Below, piece after piece: positions 1 to 8,816 of a stretch of DNA of 64,000 nucleotides (positions are counted from its first letter, which is position 1; the number at the start of each line of letters is the position of its first letter). This DNA comes from Opitutia bacterium (GTDB taxonomy: Bacteria; Verrucomicrobiota; Verrucomicrobiia; Opitutales; UBA953). The stretch is from the NCBI GenBank assembly GCA_947453335.1, contig CANGFP010000001.1, positions 372,001 to 436,000 of the forward strand. Reading direction: 5' to 3'. The position numbers and the translations under genes are program-made. The notes below the pieces were generated by a model. That model was not told the origin of the DNA. It ran no database searches and worked only from the letters and a program-made list of their open reading frames with translations.

Positions 1-2
1 TC

Positions 3-731
3 GCGAAGTTCGACGCCGCCGTGAAGCGCGGCGTGCCGATCGTCGCCACGCGCACCAGCACGCACGCCTTCGCGGGCATCCCGAAGGAGAGCGCTTTCGC
101 CGCGTACAACTTCAACGCCAAGGGCGGCTTCGGGAAGAACGTCCTCGGCGAGACCTGGGTCAGCCACTGGGGCAACCACAAGTTCGAGGCCACCCGCACG
201 GCCGTCGAGCCCGGCGCCGAGAAGTCCCCGCTGCTCAACGGCGTGGGCGTGGTCTTCGGCGACACCGACGTCTACGAGGCCTATCCGCCCGCCGACGCCA
301 AGGTGCTGTTCCGCGGCGTCGTCCTCAAGGACATGGACCCCAAGAGCCCGCCCAGCGAGCGCCGCAAGAAGCGTTCCACCGACAAGCAGGAGCAGGGTGT
401 GAACGAGCCCGCGATGGCCGTGGCCTGGACCCGCGAGATCAAGAACGACGCCGGCAAGGTGAACCGCATCCTCACGACCACGATGGCTTCCGCCAGCGAC
501 CTGAAGGACGAATCGCTCCGCCGCCTGCTCGTCAACGGAGTCTTCTGGGGTCTGCAGCTGGAAGTCCCGGCTTCCGCCGACGTGACTCCGCTGGTCGAGT
601 GGAAGCCCAGCAAGTACTCCTTCAACCTCTACCACAAGGGCCTCAAGTCGGCCGACTTCGCGGGCGTGCTGCCTGAGCCCGCCGTCGCTCCGGCCCCCGC
701 GCCGGCCAAGAAGCCCGCCGGCGCCAAGTAA
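3..731 (+). CDS. ThuA-like domain protein, 5'-truncated
   Basis: The reading frame is open from base 3 to the TAA at 729-731, so the gene starts before the window. A GTG at base 21 is an internal valine rather than a convincing start. The segment around VPIVATRTSTHAF matches the block in ThuA-like (trehalose-utilisation, glutamine-amidotransferase fold) proteins where a GLRTxTHAF motif follows the nucleophile-elbow region. WVSHWGNH, NGVGVVFGDTDVY and the late VNGVFWGLQLEVP also fit that family as found in Planctomycetes and Verrucomicrobia. The tail is Ala/Pro/Lys-rich. Family members are often secreted and linked to sugar dehydrogenases, but the substrate is unknown. The N-terminus and any signal peptide lie outside the window. 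A strong terminator follows. Confidence 0.75.
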   Translation, partial: AKFDAAVKRGVPIVATRTSTHAFAGIPKESAFAAYNFNAKGGFGKNVLGETWVSHWGNHKFEATRTAVEPGAEKSPLLNGVGVVFGDTDVYEAYPPADAKVLFRGVVLKDMDPKSPPSERRKKRSTDKQEQGVNEPAMAVAWTREIKNDAGKVNRILTTTMASASDLKDESLRRLLVNGVFWGLQLEVPASADVTPLVEWKPSKYSFNLYHKGLKSADFAGVLPEPAVAPAPAPAKKPAGAK

Positions 732-753
732 GCGCCGGTCGGCTGGCGGTGGC

Positions 754-785
754 GAAGGCGTCCCGGCAGGGACGCCTTCTTCGTC
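754..785 (+). terminator. intrinsic terminator of the ThuA-like gene
   Basis: A perfect 11-bp stem (754-764 with 769-779, arm GAAGGCGTCCC) with a GGCA loop is followed by a T-rich tract (TTCTTCGTCTTC). It begins 23 bases after the stop codon and runs into the 3' end of the convergent gene at 787. Confidence 0.8.
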
Positions 786-786
786 T

Positions 787-2610
787 TCAGATCCGGATCC
801 CGCGGCGCGACAGCAGCCGCACCAGCGCGTCGTTGTTGATCACGTGGGCGCCTTGGCGTTGGCAGGCGTCGCGCACCTCGGCGTCGTCCGACACGATGAA
901 CCACGGCGCGTCGACCGTCTTGTCCTTGGCGACGAGGTCCATCAGGTCGTGGTCGGCCTTCGCGCCGGCGCGGCTCGTCAGCATCCGGACGCGCGCGTTC
1001 GCGATCTTGGGCGCCGCGGTCTGTCCGTCGAAGCAGGCCCAGAGGTGCAGGCCGGTGCCGTCGTCCGCCAGCTTCTCCAGCAGGCCGATGAGGCGCTGCC
1101 GGGCGGCGAGGTCCACGATGAAGCGGGCTTCCCCTTGGGGGTTCTTCTTCGAGGGCAGCTTGAGCCCGAGGAACGCCTGCTGCAGGCACGTGAAGTTGTT
1201 GGCGTCGAGGCCGAGGCGGGCCTTCTCCCCGACCGCGAGGGCGCGTTCCAGGAGCGCCAGCGGGCCGACCTGCTTCTGTTCGTGGTAGAGGCCGTCGGCG
1301 AGGTAGGAGCGGCGTTCGTGCAGCTTGCGTCGGCAGAGGTCGGCGTGGCGGGAGTCGAGGAGGCCGGCCTGTTCCGAGGAGAGGCAGGCGGCTTCGATCG
1401 CCTTCAGCTCGTGCATCTCCGCGGCGTTGATGCGCGCGAAGAGGCGGCTGAGGGTCGGGTCGCTCGGGCCATCCCGTCCGTCGAGCGTGTGCCGGACCTT
1501 GTCGATGTGCTCGGAGATCCGCTGCTGGAGCTCCACGAAGGCGGGGGTGGGTTTGCCCGCCTTGCCTTGGTAGCCCAGGATCAGCTTCCGCATCTCCTCC
1601 ATCTGGGGCAACGCCTGCCGCAGCTCGTGCTCCTTGGCGAGGAAGGGGTCGGCGTCGCGCTGCACCTTGCGGGCCTTCTCGATCTCGTCCGTGGTCAGCT
1701 CGCGGATCCGGGCGACCTCCTCCGCCGCCGCGCGCAGGCGGCGGGCGTCGGCGAACCACGGCCGCAGCTCCTCGGACAGCAGTTCCTCCGCGATCTCCCG
1801 CGCGCGCCGCGCGACCTGTTCGCGGCCTTGGTCCACCTCGCCCTTGAGGCGGGCGTTGTCCTGCTCGAGCGCCGCCGCCTTGGCCTGGGCGGCGAGCAGG
1901 GCGGCCTCGAGCGCGGCCTTGGCCTCCGCGTGGGCGGCGCGTTCCTCGGTGAGTTCCGCGTTGAGGGCGGCGATCCGTTTCGCGAACCCTTCGGCCTCGT
2001 TCGCGTGGTGGCGGCGTTCGGCGTTGAGCTCGCGCTCGCGGGCGCCGAGGACGCGGTCGAGCTCGTCCTTCAGCTTCTGCGAGGAACGGTCCTCCTGGGC
2101 CTTGTCGGCCTCGTCCTCGGGCGCCGCGGCGGTTTTCGCGCCGACCTTGACGAGCAGGTCCTGGAGCGTCCGTCGGTCGGGCGAGGTCTCGGTGGCCTTG
2201 CCGGCCTGGGCGCATTCCGTGAAGGCTTCGGGCGGCAGGGCATCCTCCTTCTTCTCGGCCGCGGCGTTGCGGATCAGGCAGATCAGCGCGACGCGCGGGC
2301 CGCCGAGGACGGCGATGGTCTCCTTGAGGTTGGCGAGCAGCTTGTCCTTGGGCGCCGCCGTGGACAGTCCGGCCCAGGGCAGGTGCGCGACGACGTCGGC
2401 GGCGTCCTGCGCGAGCGCTTCGCCGCGCGCCTGCATGAGGCGCCTGGCGTTCTTGAGGAACTTGTCCTTGTGCCGCCAGCCGCCTTCGCAGCGGTTCGCG
2501 AAGGCGAGGAGGTGGCGTTCGGGGACCAGGGGCAGGTCGGCGACGAGCTGTTCGGTCAGGGTCTTGCGCGCGGTCGCCAGCAGTTCCTTCTTGTAGGCGT
2601 ATTGTCCCAT
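787..2610 (-). CDS. coiled-coil protein with C-terminal NYN/PIN-like nuclease domain
   Basis: A 607-residue cytoplasmic protein starting at ATG 2608-2610. Residues about 150-300 are a long Ala/Glu/Arg/Lys-rich coiled coil. The last 145 residues (463-607) look like a NYN/YacP-type PIN-like nuclease: GLDANNF near 467 resembles the first acidic strand (VDGxN), DGQ lies in the middle, KADHDLMDLV supplies central acids, and FIVSDDAEVRDACQRQGAHVI matches the last strand. PIN/NYN domains typically cleave RNA. The coiled coil may oligomerise it or bind a partner. The N-terminal part is unrecognised. It lies 76 bases downstream of panC on the same strand and is probably co-transcribed. The domain call is moderate; the cellular role is unknown. 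Confidence 0.65.
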   Translation of the reverse strand: MGQYAYKKELLATARKTLTEQLVADLPLVPERHLLAFANRCEGGWRHKDKFLKNARRLMQARGEALAQDAADVVAHLPWAGLSTAAPKDKLLANLKETIAVLGGPRVALICLIRNAAAEKKEDALPPEAFTECAQAGKATETSPDRRTLQDLLVKVGAKTAAAPEDEADKAQEDRSSQKLKDELDRVLGARERELNAERRHHANEAEGFAKRIAALNAELTEERAAHAEAKAALEAALLAAQAKAAALEQDNARLKGEVDQGREQVARRAREIAEELLSEELRPWFADARRLRAAAEEVARIRELTTDEIEKARKVQRDADPFLAKEHELRQALPQMEEMRKLILGYQGKAGKPTPAFVELQQRISEHIDKVRHTLDGRDGPSDPTLSRLFARINAAEMHELKAIEAACLSSEQAGLLDSRHADLCRRKLHERRSYLADGLYHEQKQVGPLALLERALAVGEKARLGLDANNFTCLQQAFLGLKLPSKKNPQGEARFIVDLAARQRLIGLLEKLADDGTGLHLWACFDGQTAAPKIANARVRMLTSRAGAKADHDLMDLVAKDKTVDAPWFIVSDDAEVRDACQRQGAHVINNDALVRLLSRRGIRI

Positions 2611-2686
2611 GCCCCTAGGTTGCCCGTCTGCCAGAGGTCGGCAAGCGCCGCCCGGCGACCCCAGGGGTTTTCCTCCCCCGCAAGGG

Positions 2687-3529
2687 TCAGAGCAGGGTGT
2701 TGTCGATCAGCCGGGTCGAGCCCAGCTGGCAGGCGATGGCCACGGCGCAGCGCCCCGGGGCGATCCGGTCGACCGGAGCCATCGTCTCGGCGTCCACGAT
2801 CCCCACGTACTGCACCCGGAGGGCCGGTTCGCCGGCCAAGCGCGCCGCGACCGCCGCGCGGACCCGGGCGGCGTCGGCTTCTCCGTCGGCGACCAGTCCG
2901 CGGGCGACCGCCAAGGCGGCAGGGATGGCCGTCGCGCGCAGGAGGTCTTCCGGGGAAAGGTAGCGGTTGCGGGAACTCATCGCCACGCCGTTGGGTTCGC
3001 GGACGGTCTCGTGCGCGACGATCCGGACCGGGAAATGCAGGTCGCGGACCATGCGGCGGATGACCGCCAGCTGCTGGAGGTCCTTCTGGCCGAAGACGGC
3101 GACGTCGGCCTGCACGGCGTTGAAGAGCATCGCGACCACCGTGGCGACGCCGCGGAAGTGTCCGGGGCGGAACTCGCCGCAGAGGCCGGCCGAGACGCCT
3201 TCCACCTCCACCCAGGTCGATGCGCCGGCAGGGTAGAAGTCGGCCGGGGTCGGGGCGAAGACGAGGTCGGCGCCGGCGGCGGCGCAGGCCGCGCGGTCCG
3301 CCTCGAACGTGCGGGGGTAGCGGGAGAAGTCCTCGTTGGGGCCGAACTGCGTCGGGTTCACGAAGATGGAGACGACGGTGAAGGTCGCCTCCTGGCGGGA
3401 GCGGGCGACCAAGGCGAGGTGGCCGGCGTGCAGGCAACCCATGGTCGGGACGAACCCGATGGTGCGCCCGGCGGCCCGGGCTTGGGCCACGGCGGCGCGG
3501 AGTTCCGGGATGGTGTGCGCGACCTGCAT
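2687..3529 (-). CDS. panC: pantothenate synthetase
   Basis: Joins D-pantoate and beta-alanine using ATP (pantoyl-AMP intermediate) in coenzyme A synthesis, in the cytoplasm. The 280-residue product matches the usual family length. Diagnostic segments are VPTMGCLHAGHLALV near residues 26-40 (the HIGH-like nucleotidyltransferase site), NPTQFGPNEDF, VFGQKDLQQ and SSRNRYLS. The frame stays open upstream to 3697, but the family N-terminus begins at MQVAHTIPELRAAV, so ATG 3527-3529 is chosen. The coiled-coil NYN gene follows after 76 bases. The gene diverges from xylA with 176 bases between the starts. panB and panD are not in the window. Confidence 0.95.
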   Translation of the reverse strand: MQVAHTIPELRAAVAQARAAGRTIGFVPTMGCLHAGHLALVARSRQEATFTVVSIFVNPTQFGPNEDFSRYPRTFEADRAACAAAGADLVFAPTPADFYPAGASTWVEVEGVSAGLCGEFRPGHFRGVATVVAMLFNAVQADVAVFGQKDLQQLAVIRRMVRDLHFPVRIVAHETVREPNGVAMSSRNRYLSPEDLLRATAIPAALAVARGLVADGEADAARVRAAVAARLAGEPALRVQYVGIVDAETMAPVDRIAPGRCAVAIACQLGSTRLIDNTLL

Positions 3530-3705
3530 CCCCGGCACGCTAGGAGCGCGGACCTCAGGCGCAAGGCGCAGTTGTTTCCTTCCGTCAGCTCCTCCGCCCA
3601 AGGTCGCATTAATACCACCTGCCGCGGTTTTTTGGCCCCCGGACGAAATACCCTCTTGGCAGTCGTCCGCCGAATCCCAAAGTCGGAAATCGCTCAATAA
3701 ACGCC

Positions 3706-5016
3706 ATGTCGCACTTCCCTAACGTTCCGGTCATTCAGTTCGAAGGACCGAAGTCCAAGAATCCTTTCGCCTTCAAGCACTACAACCCCGACGAAAAGGT
3801 CGGCGGCCAGAAGATGAAGGACCACATGCGTTTCGCCGCCGCCTACTGGCACGTGATGCGCAACGGCCTCTCCGACCCGTTCGGCGGCCCGACGGCCCTC
3901 ATGCCTTGGGACGACGGCTCCGAGTCCCTCGACAACGCGCTGCGCCGCGTGCCGGTGTTCTTCGAGTTCCTGGAGAAGTGCCAGATCGACTTCTACTGCT
4001 TCCATGACCGCGACATCGCCCCGGAAGGCGCGACGCTGACCGAGACGCACGCGAACCTCGCCCGCGTCACCAAGGAGCTGAAGGGCTACCAGAAGGCCAC
4101 GGGCAAGAAGCTCCTCTGGGGCACGGCCTGCCTCTTCTCGCACCCGCGCTACGCGCAGGGCGCGGGCACCTCGCCCAACGCCGACGTGTTCGCGTACGGC
4201 GCCAGCCAGGTCCGCCACGCGCTCGAGGCCACCAAGGCCCTCGGCGGCGAAGGCTACGTCTTCTGGGGCGGCCGCGAAGGCTACGCCACGCTGCTCAACA
4301 CGAACATGAAGCGCGAGCTCGACCACCTCGCCGCGCTCCTGCACCTCGCCGTCGACCACGCGAAGAAGATCGGCTTCAAGGGCCAGTTCTACATCGAGCC
4401 CAAGCCCCGCGAACCCTCGACCCACCAGTACGACTCCGATTCCGCGGCCTGCCTGAACTTCCTCCGCGAATACGGCCTGCTCAAGCACTTCAAGCTGAAC
4501 ATCGAGACCAACCACGCCACGCTCGCCGGCCACACGATGGAGCACGAGCTCGAGGTCGCCATCGGCGCCGGCGCGCTCGGCTCGATCGACGCCAACCGCG
4601 GCGACACGCTCCTCGGCTGGGACACCGACCAGTTCCCGACGGACCTCTACCTCACGACCAACATCATGCTGCGCGTCCTCAAGATGGGCGGCTTCACCAC
4701 GGGCGGCCTCAACTTCGACGCCAAGCGTCGCCGCGAGTCGCACGAGCCGGTCGACCTCTTCCACGCCCACATCGGCGGCATGGACGCCTTCGCCCGCGGC
4801 CTCAAGATCGCCCATGCGATCATCAAGGACGGCAAGATGGACAAGTTCGTCGAGAAGCGTTACGCTTCCTGGGACTCCGGCATCGGCAAGAAGGTCGAGT
4901 CCGGTAAGGTCACCCTCGCCCAGCTCGACGCCTACGCGCAGGGCATCCAGGCTCCGCGCCTCGCATCCGGCCGCCAGGAGCTGCTCGAGAACCTCATCAA
5001 CGAGTACATCCGCTAA
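3706..5016 (+). CDS. xylA: xylose isomerase
   Basis: Interconverts D-xylose and D-xylulose with two divalent metal ions, in the cytoplasm. The 436-residue protein has the length and N-terminal extension of class II xylose isomerases. Visible signatures are FHDRD (catalytic His100, Asp103), VFWGGREGY at 185-193, and FYIEPKP at 228-234 containing metal-binding Glu231 and Lys233, followed by [12 protein letters not shown] and [17 protein letters not shown]. The xylulokinase gene follows after 6 bases, so this is the first gene of a xylose operon. The 176-base spacer to divergent panC must hold its promoter; I could not identify a xylose-regulator operator there. Confidence 0.97.
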   Translation: MSHFPNVPVIQFEGPKSKNPFAFKHYNPDEKVGGQKMKDHMRFAAAYWHVMRNGLSDPFGGPTALMPWDDGSESLDNALRRVPVFFEFLEKCQIDFYCFHDRDIAPEGATLTETHANLARVTKELKGYQKATGKKLLWGTACLFSHPRYAQGAGTSPNADVFAYGASQVRHALEATKALGGEGYVFWGGREGYATLLNTNMKRELDHLAALLHLAVDHAKKIGFKGQFYIEPKPREPSTHQYDSDSAACLNFLREYGLLKHFKLNIETNHATLAGHTMEHELEVAIGAGALGSIDANRGDTLLGWDTDQFPTDLYLTTNIMLRVLKMGGFTTGGLNFDAKRRRESHEPVDLFHAHIGGMDAFARGLKIAHAIIKDGKMDKFVEKRYASWDSGIGKKVESGKVTLAQLDAYAQGIQAPRLASGRQELLENLINEYIR

Positions 5017-5022
5017 GCCCAT

Positions 5023-6552
5023 ATGGCGATCGTCCTCGGTCTGGACCTGTCCACGCAGAGCGCCACGGCGCTCGTGCTCGACACGCAAGCCGGCAAGACC
5101 TTGGCCCGCGCACGCGCGGGTTTCGGTCCCGACTTCCCGGGCCGGGGACATCCCGAGGGCTTCCTGCCCGGCGGGCAGGGCGGGGTGGTGCATGCGGACC
5201 CGTTGCTCTGGCTTGACGGCCTCGAGCTGGCGCTCGACCGCTTGGCGAAGCTGACCGACCTGTCGAAGGTCGACGCCGTCTCGGTGTCCGGCCAGCAGCA
5301 TGGCAGCGTCTACCTCGCCGACGGTTACCTCGCGGCCTTGGCCGATGGCGACCGTGCGAAGGCGTTGTCCGCCAAGTTCAAGCCGGTGCTGTCGCGCGCG
5401 ACCTCGCCGATCTGGATGGACTCCTCGACGACCGCGGAGTGCGCCGAGATCGCCGCCGCGCTCGGCGGCGACCAGGCCGTCTGCGACCTCACCGGCAGCG
5501 TGGCCACGCCGCGTTTCACCGGCCCGCAGATCCGCCGTTTCTTCAAGACCGACGCCGCGGGCTGGGCGCGCACGCGCCGCATCCATCTGGTCTCTTCGTT
5601 CTTCGCCTCGGTGCTCGCGGGCAAGGACGCCGCGATCGATACCGGCGACGGAGCCGGGATGAACCTGATGGACATCCGTAAGGGTGATTGGGCGCCGGCC
5701 GCCTTGGCCGCGACCGCTCCGGGCCTGGTGGACAAGCTTCCGCCGGTGCGTCCGGGGGCGACGGTCGCCGGGGCCATCTCCGCCTATTTCGTCAACCGCC
5801 ACGGCTTCTCGCCGAAGTGCCAGGTCGTCATCGGCACCGGCGACAACCCTTCCAGCCTCGTCGGCATGGGCGCCTCGAAGCCCGGTAAGGTCGTCATCAG
5901 CCTCGGCACGAGCGACACGCTCTTCGCCGCGATCGAAGGCATCCGCACCGACGGCGCGGGCCTCGGCCACGCCTTCGGCAATCCCCTCGGCGGCAGCATG
6001 AGCCTGATCTGCGTCCGCAACGGTTCGCTCGCCCGCGAGGCCATCCGCCGCGAGTGCGGGTTGGCCGATTGGACGGCGTTCGCCGCCGCCGTCGTCGCCG
6101 CGCCCGCCGCCCGCGCCGCGGTCCTGCCGATGGAAGAGACCGAGATCACACCGCGCCGCCCCGCCGGTCGCATCCCGTTCGGGGCGCCCGCGTCCGCTGC
6201 GACCTTGCCGCGCGCCGCCGTCGAAGGCCAGGCGCTCAGCCTGCGCCTGCACAGCCGCTGGGTCGGCACGCCGACCACGCAGCTGCTGCTCACCGGCGGC
6301 GCTTCCGAGAACCCCGCCGTGGCCCAGATCTTCGCCGATGTCTTCGGTGCCCCCGTGCTGCGCTTGGCTGTTTCCGATTCCGCCGCCCTCGGTGCCGCGT
6401 TGCGCGCCGCCCATGCCGCCTGTGGGGCCAAAATGGCCGATTTGGAGGCCGTTTTCTGCGCCCCGGCTCCTGGGATTGTCGCGCCTGAAGCCAGCCTGCG
6501 GCCGGCCTACGACGCTTTGGAGGCGGAACTCGCCAAGGCTTTGGTCAAGTAG
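5023..6552 (+). CDS. xylB: xylulokinase
   Basis: Phosphorylates D-xylulose with ATP to xylulose 5-phosphate, feeding the pentose phosphate pathway. The 509-residue FGGY-family kinase shows the N-terminal phosphate loop GLDLSTQS (residues 6-13), SGQQHGSVYL (89-98), IWMDSST (130-136), a TGDNPSSLVGMG segment, VISLGTSDTLF, and the C-terminal ATP-site motif LLTGGASENP. The ATG lies 6 bases after the xylA stop, so translation is probably coupled. Family members also act on other ketoses, but the pairing with xylA makes xylulose the best substrate call. Confidence 0.95.
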   Translation: MAIVLGLDLSTQSATALVLDTQAGKTLARARAGFGPDFPGRGHPEGFLPGGQGGVVHADPLLWLDGLELALDRLAKLTDLSKVDAVSVSGQQHGSVYLADGYLAALADGDRAKALSAKFKPVLSRATSPIWMDSSTTAECAEIAAALGGDQAVCDLTGSVATPRFTGPQIRRFFKTDAAGWARTRRIHLVSSFFASVLAGKDAAIDTGDGAGMNLMDIRKGDWAPAALAATAPGLVDKLPPVRPGATVAGAISAYFVNRHGFSPKCQVVIGTGDNPSSLVGMGASKPGKVVISLGTSDTLFAAIEGIRTDGAGLGHAFGNPLGGSMSLICVRNGSLAREAIRRECGLADWTAFAAAVVAAPAARAAVLPMEETEITPRRPAGRIPFGAPASAATLPRAAVEGQALSLRLHSRWVGTPTTQLLLTGGASENPAVAQIFADVFGAPVLRLAVSDSAALGAALRAAHAACGAKMADLEAVFCAPAPGIVAPEASLRPAYDALEAELAKALVK

Positions 6553-6633
6553 GCCTTTTGAGCGGTTTCCCGCATTGACCGCTTGAACAAAACGGGGGGA
6601 TGGGCTGACTAATAGGTCCCCAATCCCTCCGCC

Positions 6634-7701
6634 ATGTCCCAACGCCCCGTCACCCTCTTCACCGGCCAGTGGGCCGACCTCCCGATCGCCGAACTCCTGC
6701 CCAAGGTCAAAGCCATGGGCTACGAAGGCGTCGAACTCGCCTGCTGGGGCGATCACTTCGACGTCACCCGCGCCGTGAAGGAGAAGGGCTACGTCGAGTC
6801 CCTCTGGGCCCTCTTGGCCGAGCACGACCTCGGCTGCTGGGCGATCTCCGCGCACCTCGTCGGTCAGGCCACCTGCGACAACATCGACGAGCGCCACCAG
6901 AGCATCCTGCCCGCCCACGTGTGGGGCGACGGCAAGCCGGAAGGCGTCCGCCAGCGCGCCGCCAAGGAGATGGCGCTGACCGCCGAAGCGGCCCGCAGGT
7001 TCTTCGACGCCGGCAAGTCCTACATGGCCAAGAAGCCGAAGGGTTCGGGCAAGGTCGTCGTCAACGGCTTCACCGGTTCGTCCATCTGGCACGCGCTCTA
7101 CGCCTTCCCGCCCACCAACCAGGCCTTCCTCCAGAAGGGCTACGATGACTTCGCCAAGCGCTGGAAGCCCATCCTCGAGGCCTTCGAGAAGCACAACGTC
7201 TTCTTCGCCCTCGAAGTGCACCCGACCGAGATCGCCTTCGACATCGCCTCCGCGCAGCGCGCCCTCGAGGCCGTCGGCCACCACAAGCGCTTCGGCTTCA
7301 ACTACGACCCCAGCCACCTCGGCTACCAGGGCGTCGACTACGTGAAGTTCATCCGCACCTTCGGCAAGCAGATCCACCACGCCCACATGAAGGACGTCTG
7401 GTGGGGCCACGGCGACGGCACCGTCGGCGTGTTCGGCGGCCACACCGATTTCTGCGACGCCCGTCGCGCCTGGGACTTCCGCTCCGTCGGCCGCGGCGAC
7501 ATCCGCTTCGAGGACGTCATCGTCGCCCTGAACGACATCGGCTACGCCGGCCCGCTCTCCGTCGAGTGGGAGGACGGCCGCATGGACCGCTTCCATGGCG
7601 CCGCCGAGTCCTGCGCCTTCGTCAAGAAGCTCGCCTTCCCGACCAACAAGGTCGCCTTCGACGCCGCCTTCGACAAGGCCAAGCAGAAGGCCAAGAAGTA
7701 A
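6634..7701 (+). CDS. sugar phosphate isomerase/epimerase (TIM barrel, AP-endonuclease-2 family)
   Basis: A 355-residue cytoplasmic protein with no signal peptide. It has the xylose-isomerase-like TIM-barrel signature with four expected metal ligands in order: Glu in FALEVHP, Asp in NYDPSHLGY, His in [10 protein letters not shown] and Glu in SVEWEDG. Relatives isomerise or epimerise sugars, inosose or hydroxypyruvate-type substrates. It starts 81 bases after xylB and is followed by two Gfo/Idh/MocA oxidoreductases at gaps of 27 and 5 bases. This isomerase-plus-dehydrogenase grouping is typical of oxidative breakdown of sugars or cyclitols through keto intermediates. The exact substrate cannot be read from the sequence. 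Confidence 0.85.
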   Translation: MSQRPVTLFTGQWADLPIAELLPKVKAMGYEGVELACWGDHFDVTRAVKEKGYVESLWALLAEHDLGCWAISAHLVGQATCDNIDERHQSILPAHVWGDGKPEGVRQRAAKEMALTAEAARRFFDAGKSYMAKKPKGSGKVVVNGFTGSSIWHALYAFPPTNQAFLQKGYDDFAKRWKPILEAFEKHNVFFALEVHPTEIAFDIASAQRALEAVGHHKRFGFNYDPSHLGYQGVDYVKFIRTFGKQIHHAHMKDVWWGHGDGTVGVFGGHTDFCDARRAWDFRSVGRGDIRFEDVIVALNDIGYAGPLSVEWEDGRMDRFHGAAESCAFVKKLAFPTNKVAFDAAFDKAKQKAKK

Positions 7702-7728
7702 CCTCTCCGACCCTCACCACACACCGAC

Positions 7729-8811
7729 ATGGCAACCAAAGTAGGCATCATCGGAGCGGGCGGCATGCTCCAGTACCACGCCGCCGGCTTCAAGCAGGCC
7801 GGCGCCGAGATCGTCGCGATCGCGGATGCGGCCCCGGGCGCGGCCCGCAAGGCGGCCGACAAGTGGGGCGCCAAGCACGCCTATGAGTCCGTCGACGCGA
7901 TGCTCGCCGAGTGCAAGGAGCTCGACGCCGTCAGCATCATCGTCCCCAACAAGTTCCACGCCCCGTTGGCCATCCAGTGCCTCAACGCCGGCAAGCACGT
8001 CTTCTGCGAGAAGCCCCCGGCGCTCAGCTCGGCCGAGGTGCATGGCATCATCGCCGCGTCGCAGAAGTCCGGCAGGAAGGTGATGTTCAACTTCAACAAC
8101 CGCGCGCGCCCCGAGTCGCAGGCGATGATGAAGTACGTCGCCGCCGGCCAGGTCGGGAAGATCAACTCCGCGCAGGCGAAGTGGATCCGCCGCACCGGCA
8201 TCCCGGGCTTCGGCGGTTGGTTCACGACCAAGGAGCTTTCCGGCGGCGGTCCGCTCATCGACCTCCTCCACATGGTCGACCTCGCGATGTATTTCATGGG
8301 CTACCCTGAGCCGGCGCACGTCCTCGGCCAGACCTTCAACGACTTCATCGAAGACAAGTCCTTCAAGGGCCCTTGGGGCATCCCCGACCGCGTCGGCGGC
8401 GTCACCGACGTCGAGAACGCCGCCCACGGCTTCGTGACCTTCAAGACCGGCCAGGTCCTCACGCTCCAGGTCTCCTGGGCCGAGATGGTCAAGCGCGAGG
8501 AGGTCTCGGTCGTCTTCCAGGGCACCAAGGCCGGCGGCAAGGTCGAGCGCCTCTTCGGCATCGACGGCCTCGACAACACCGCGATCGACGCCTGCGAGCT
8601 CTACGTGCAGGAGAACGGCCACAGCGTGAACCGCTCCATCGTCACCCCGGTCTGCGAGGACATGGGCCGCATCGCCAGCGCCGCCAACTTCATCGACGCG
8701 ATCGAAGGCAAGGCCGCCCCGCTCAACACGCCGGAACAGGCCCTGCGCCTCATGCAGGTCATCGACGCGATCTACGCCTCGGCCAAGACCGGCAAACCCG
8801 TCTCCATCTAA
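7729..8811 (+). CDS. Gfo/Idh/MocA family NAD(P)-dependent oxidoreductase (first of pair)
   Basis: A 360-residue dehydrogenase. The N-terminal Rossmann motif is VGIIGAGGMLQYHAAGF. The family CEKP motif appears as CEKPPAL near residue 90, and its Lys is the usual catalytic residue. The later LIDLLHMVDLAMYFMG carries the Asp and His of the active site. The C-terminal half is the alpha/beta domain that shapes substrate choice. No export signal is seen, so it is probably cytoplasmic. It is the fourth gene of the xyl-linked unit and is followed after 5 bases by a second family member that is clearly different in sequence, suggesting sequential redox steps rather than a recent duplication. Confidence 0.88.
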   Translation: MATKVGIIGAGGMLQYHAAGFKQAGAEIVAIADAAPGAARKAADKWGAKHAYESVDAMLAECKELDAVSIIVPNKFHAPLAIQCLNAGKHVFCEKPPALSSAEVHGIIAASQKSGRKVMFNFNNRARPESQAMMKYVAAGQVGKINSAQAKWIRRTGIPGFGGWFTTKELSGGGPLIDLLHMVDLAMYFMGYPEPAHVLGQTFNDFIEDKSFKGPWGIPDRVGGVTDVENAAHGFVTFKTGQVLTLQVSWAEMVKREEVSVVFQGTKAGGKVERLFGIDGLDNTAIDACELYVQENGHSVNRSIVTPVCEDMGRIASAANFIDAIEGKAAPLNTPEQALRLMQVIDAIYASAKTGKPVSI

Positions 8812-8816
8812 GCACC

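Noticed and set aside
3530-3697. N-terminal extension of panC to 3697
   Set aside because: The extra 56 residues have no family counterpart and would run into the xylA promoter region.
3694-7596. 1,300-codon minus-strand ORF antisense to xylA, xylB and the TIM-barrel gene
   Set aside because: Composition is low-complexity Ala/Gly/Glu/Val/Leu typical of the complement of GC-rich codons, and the plus-strand genes have full family motifs.
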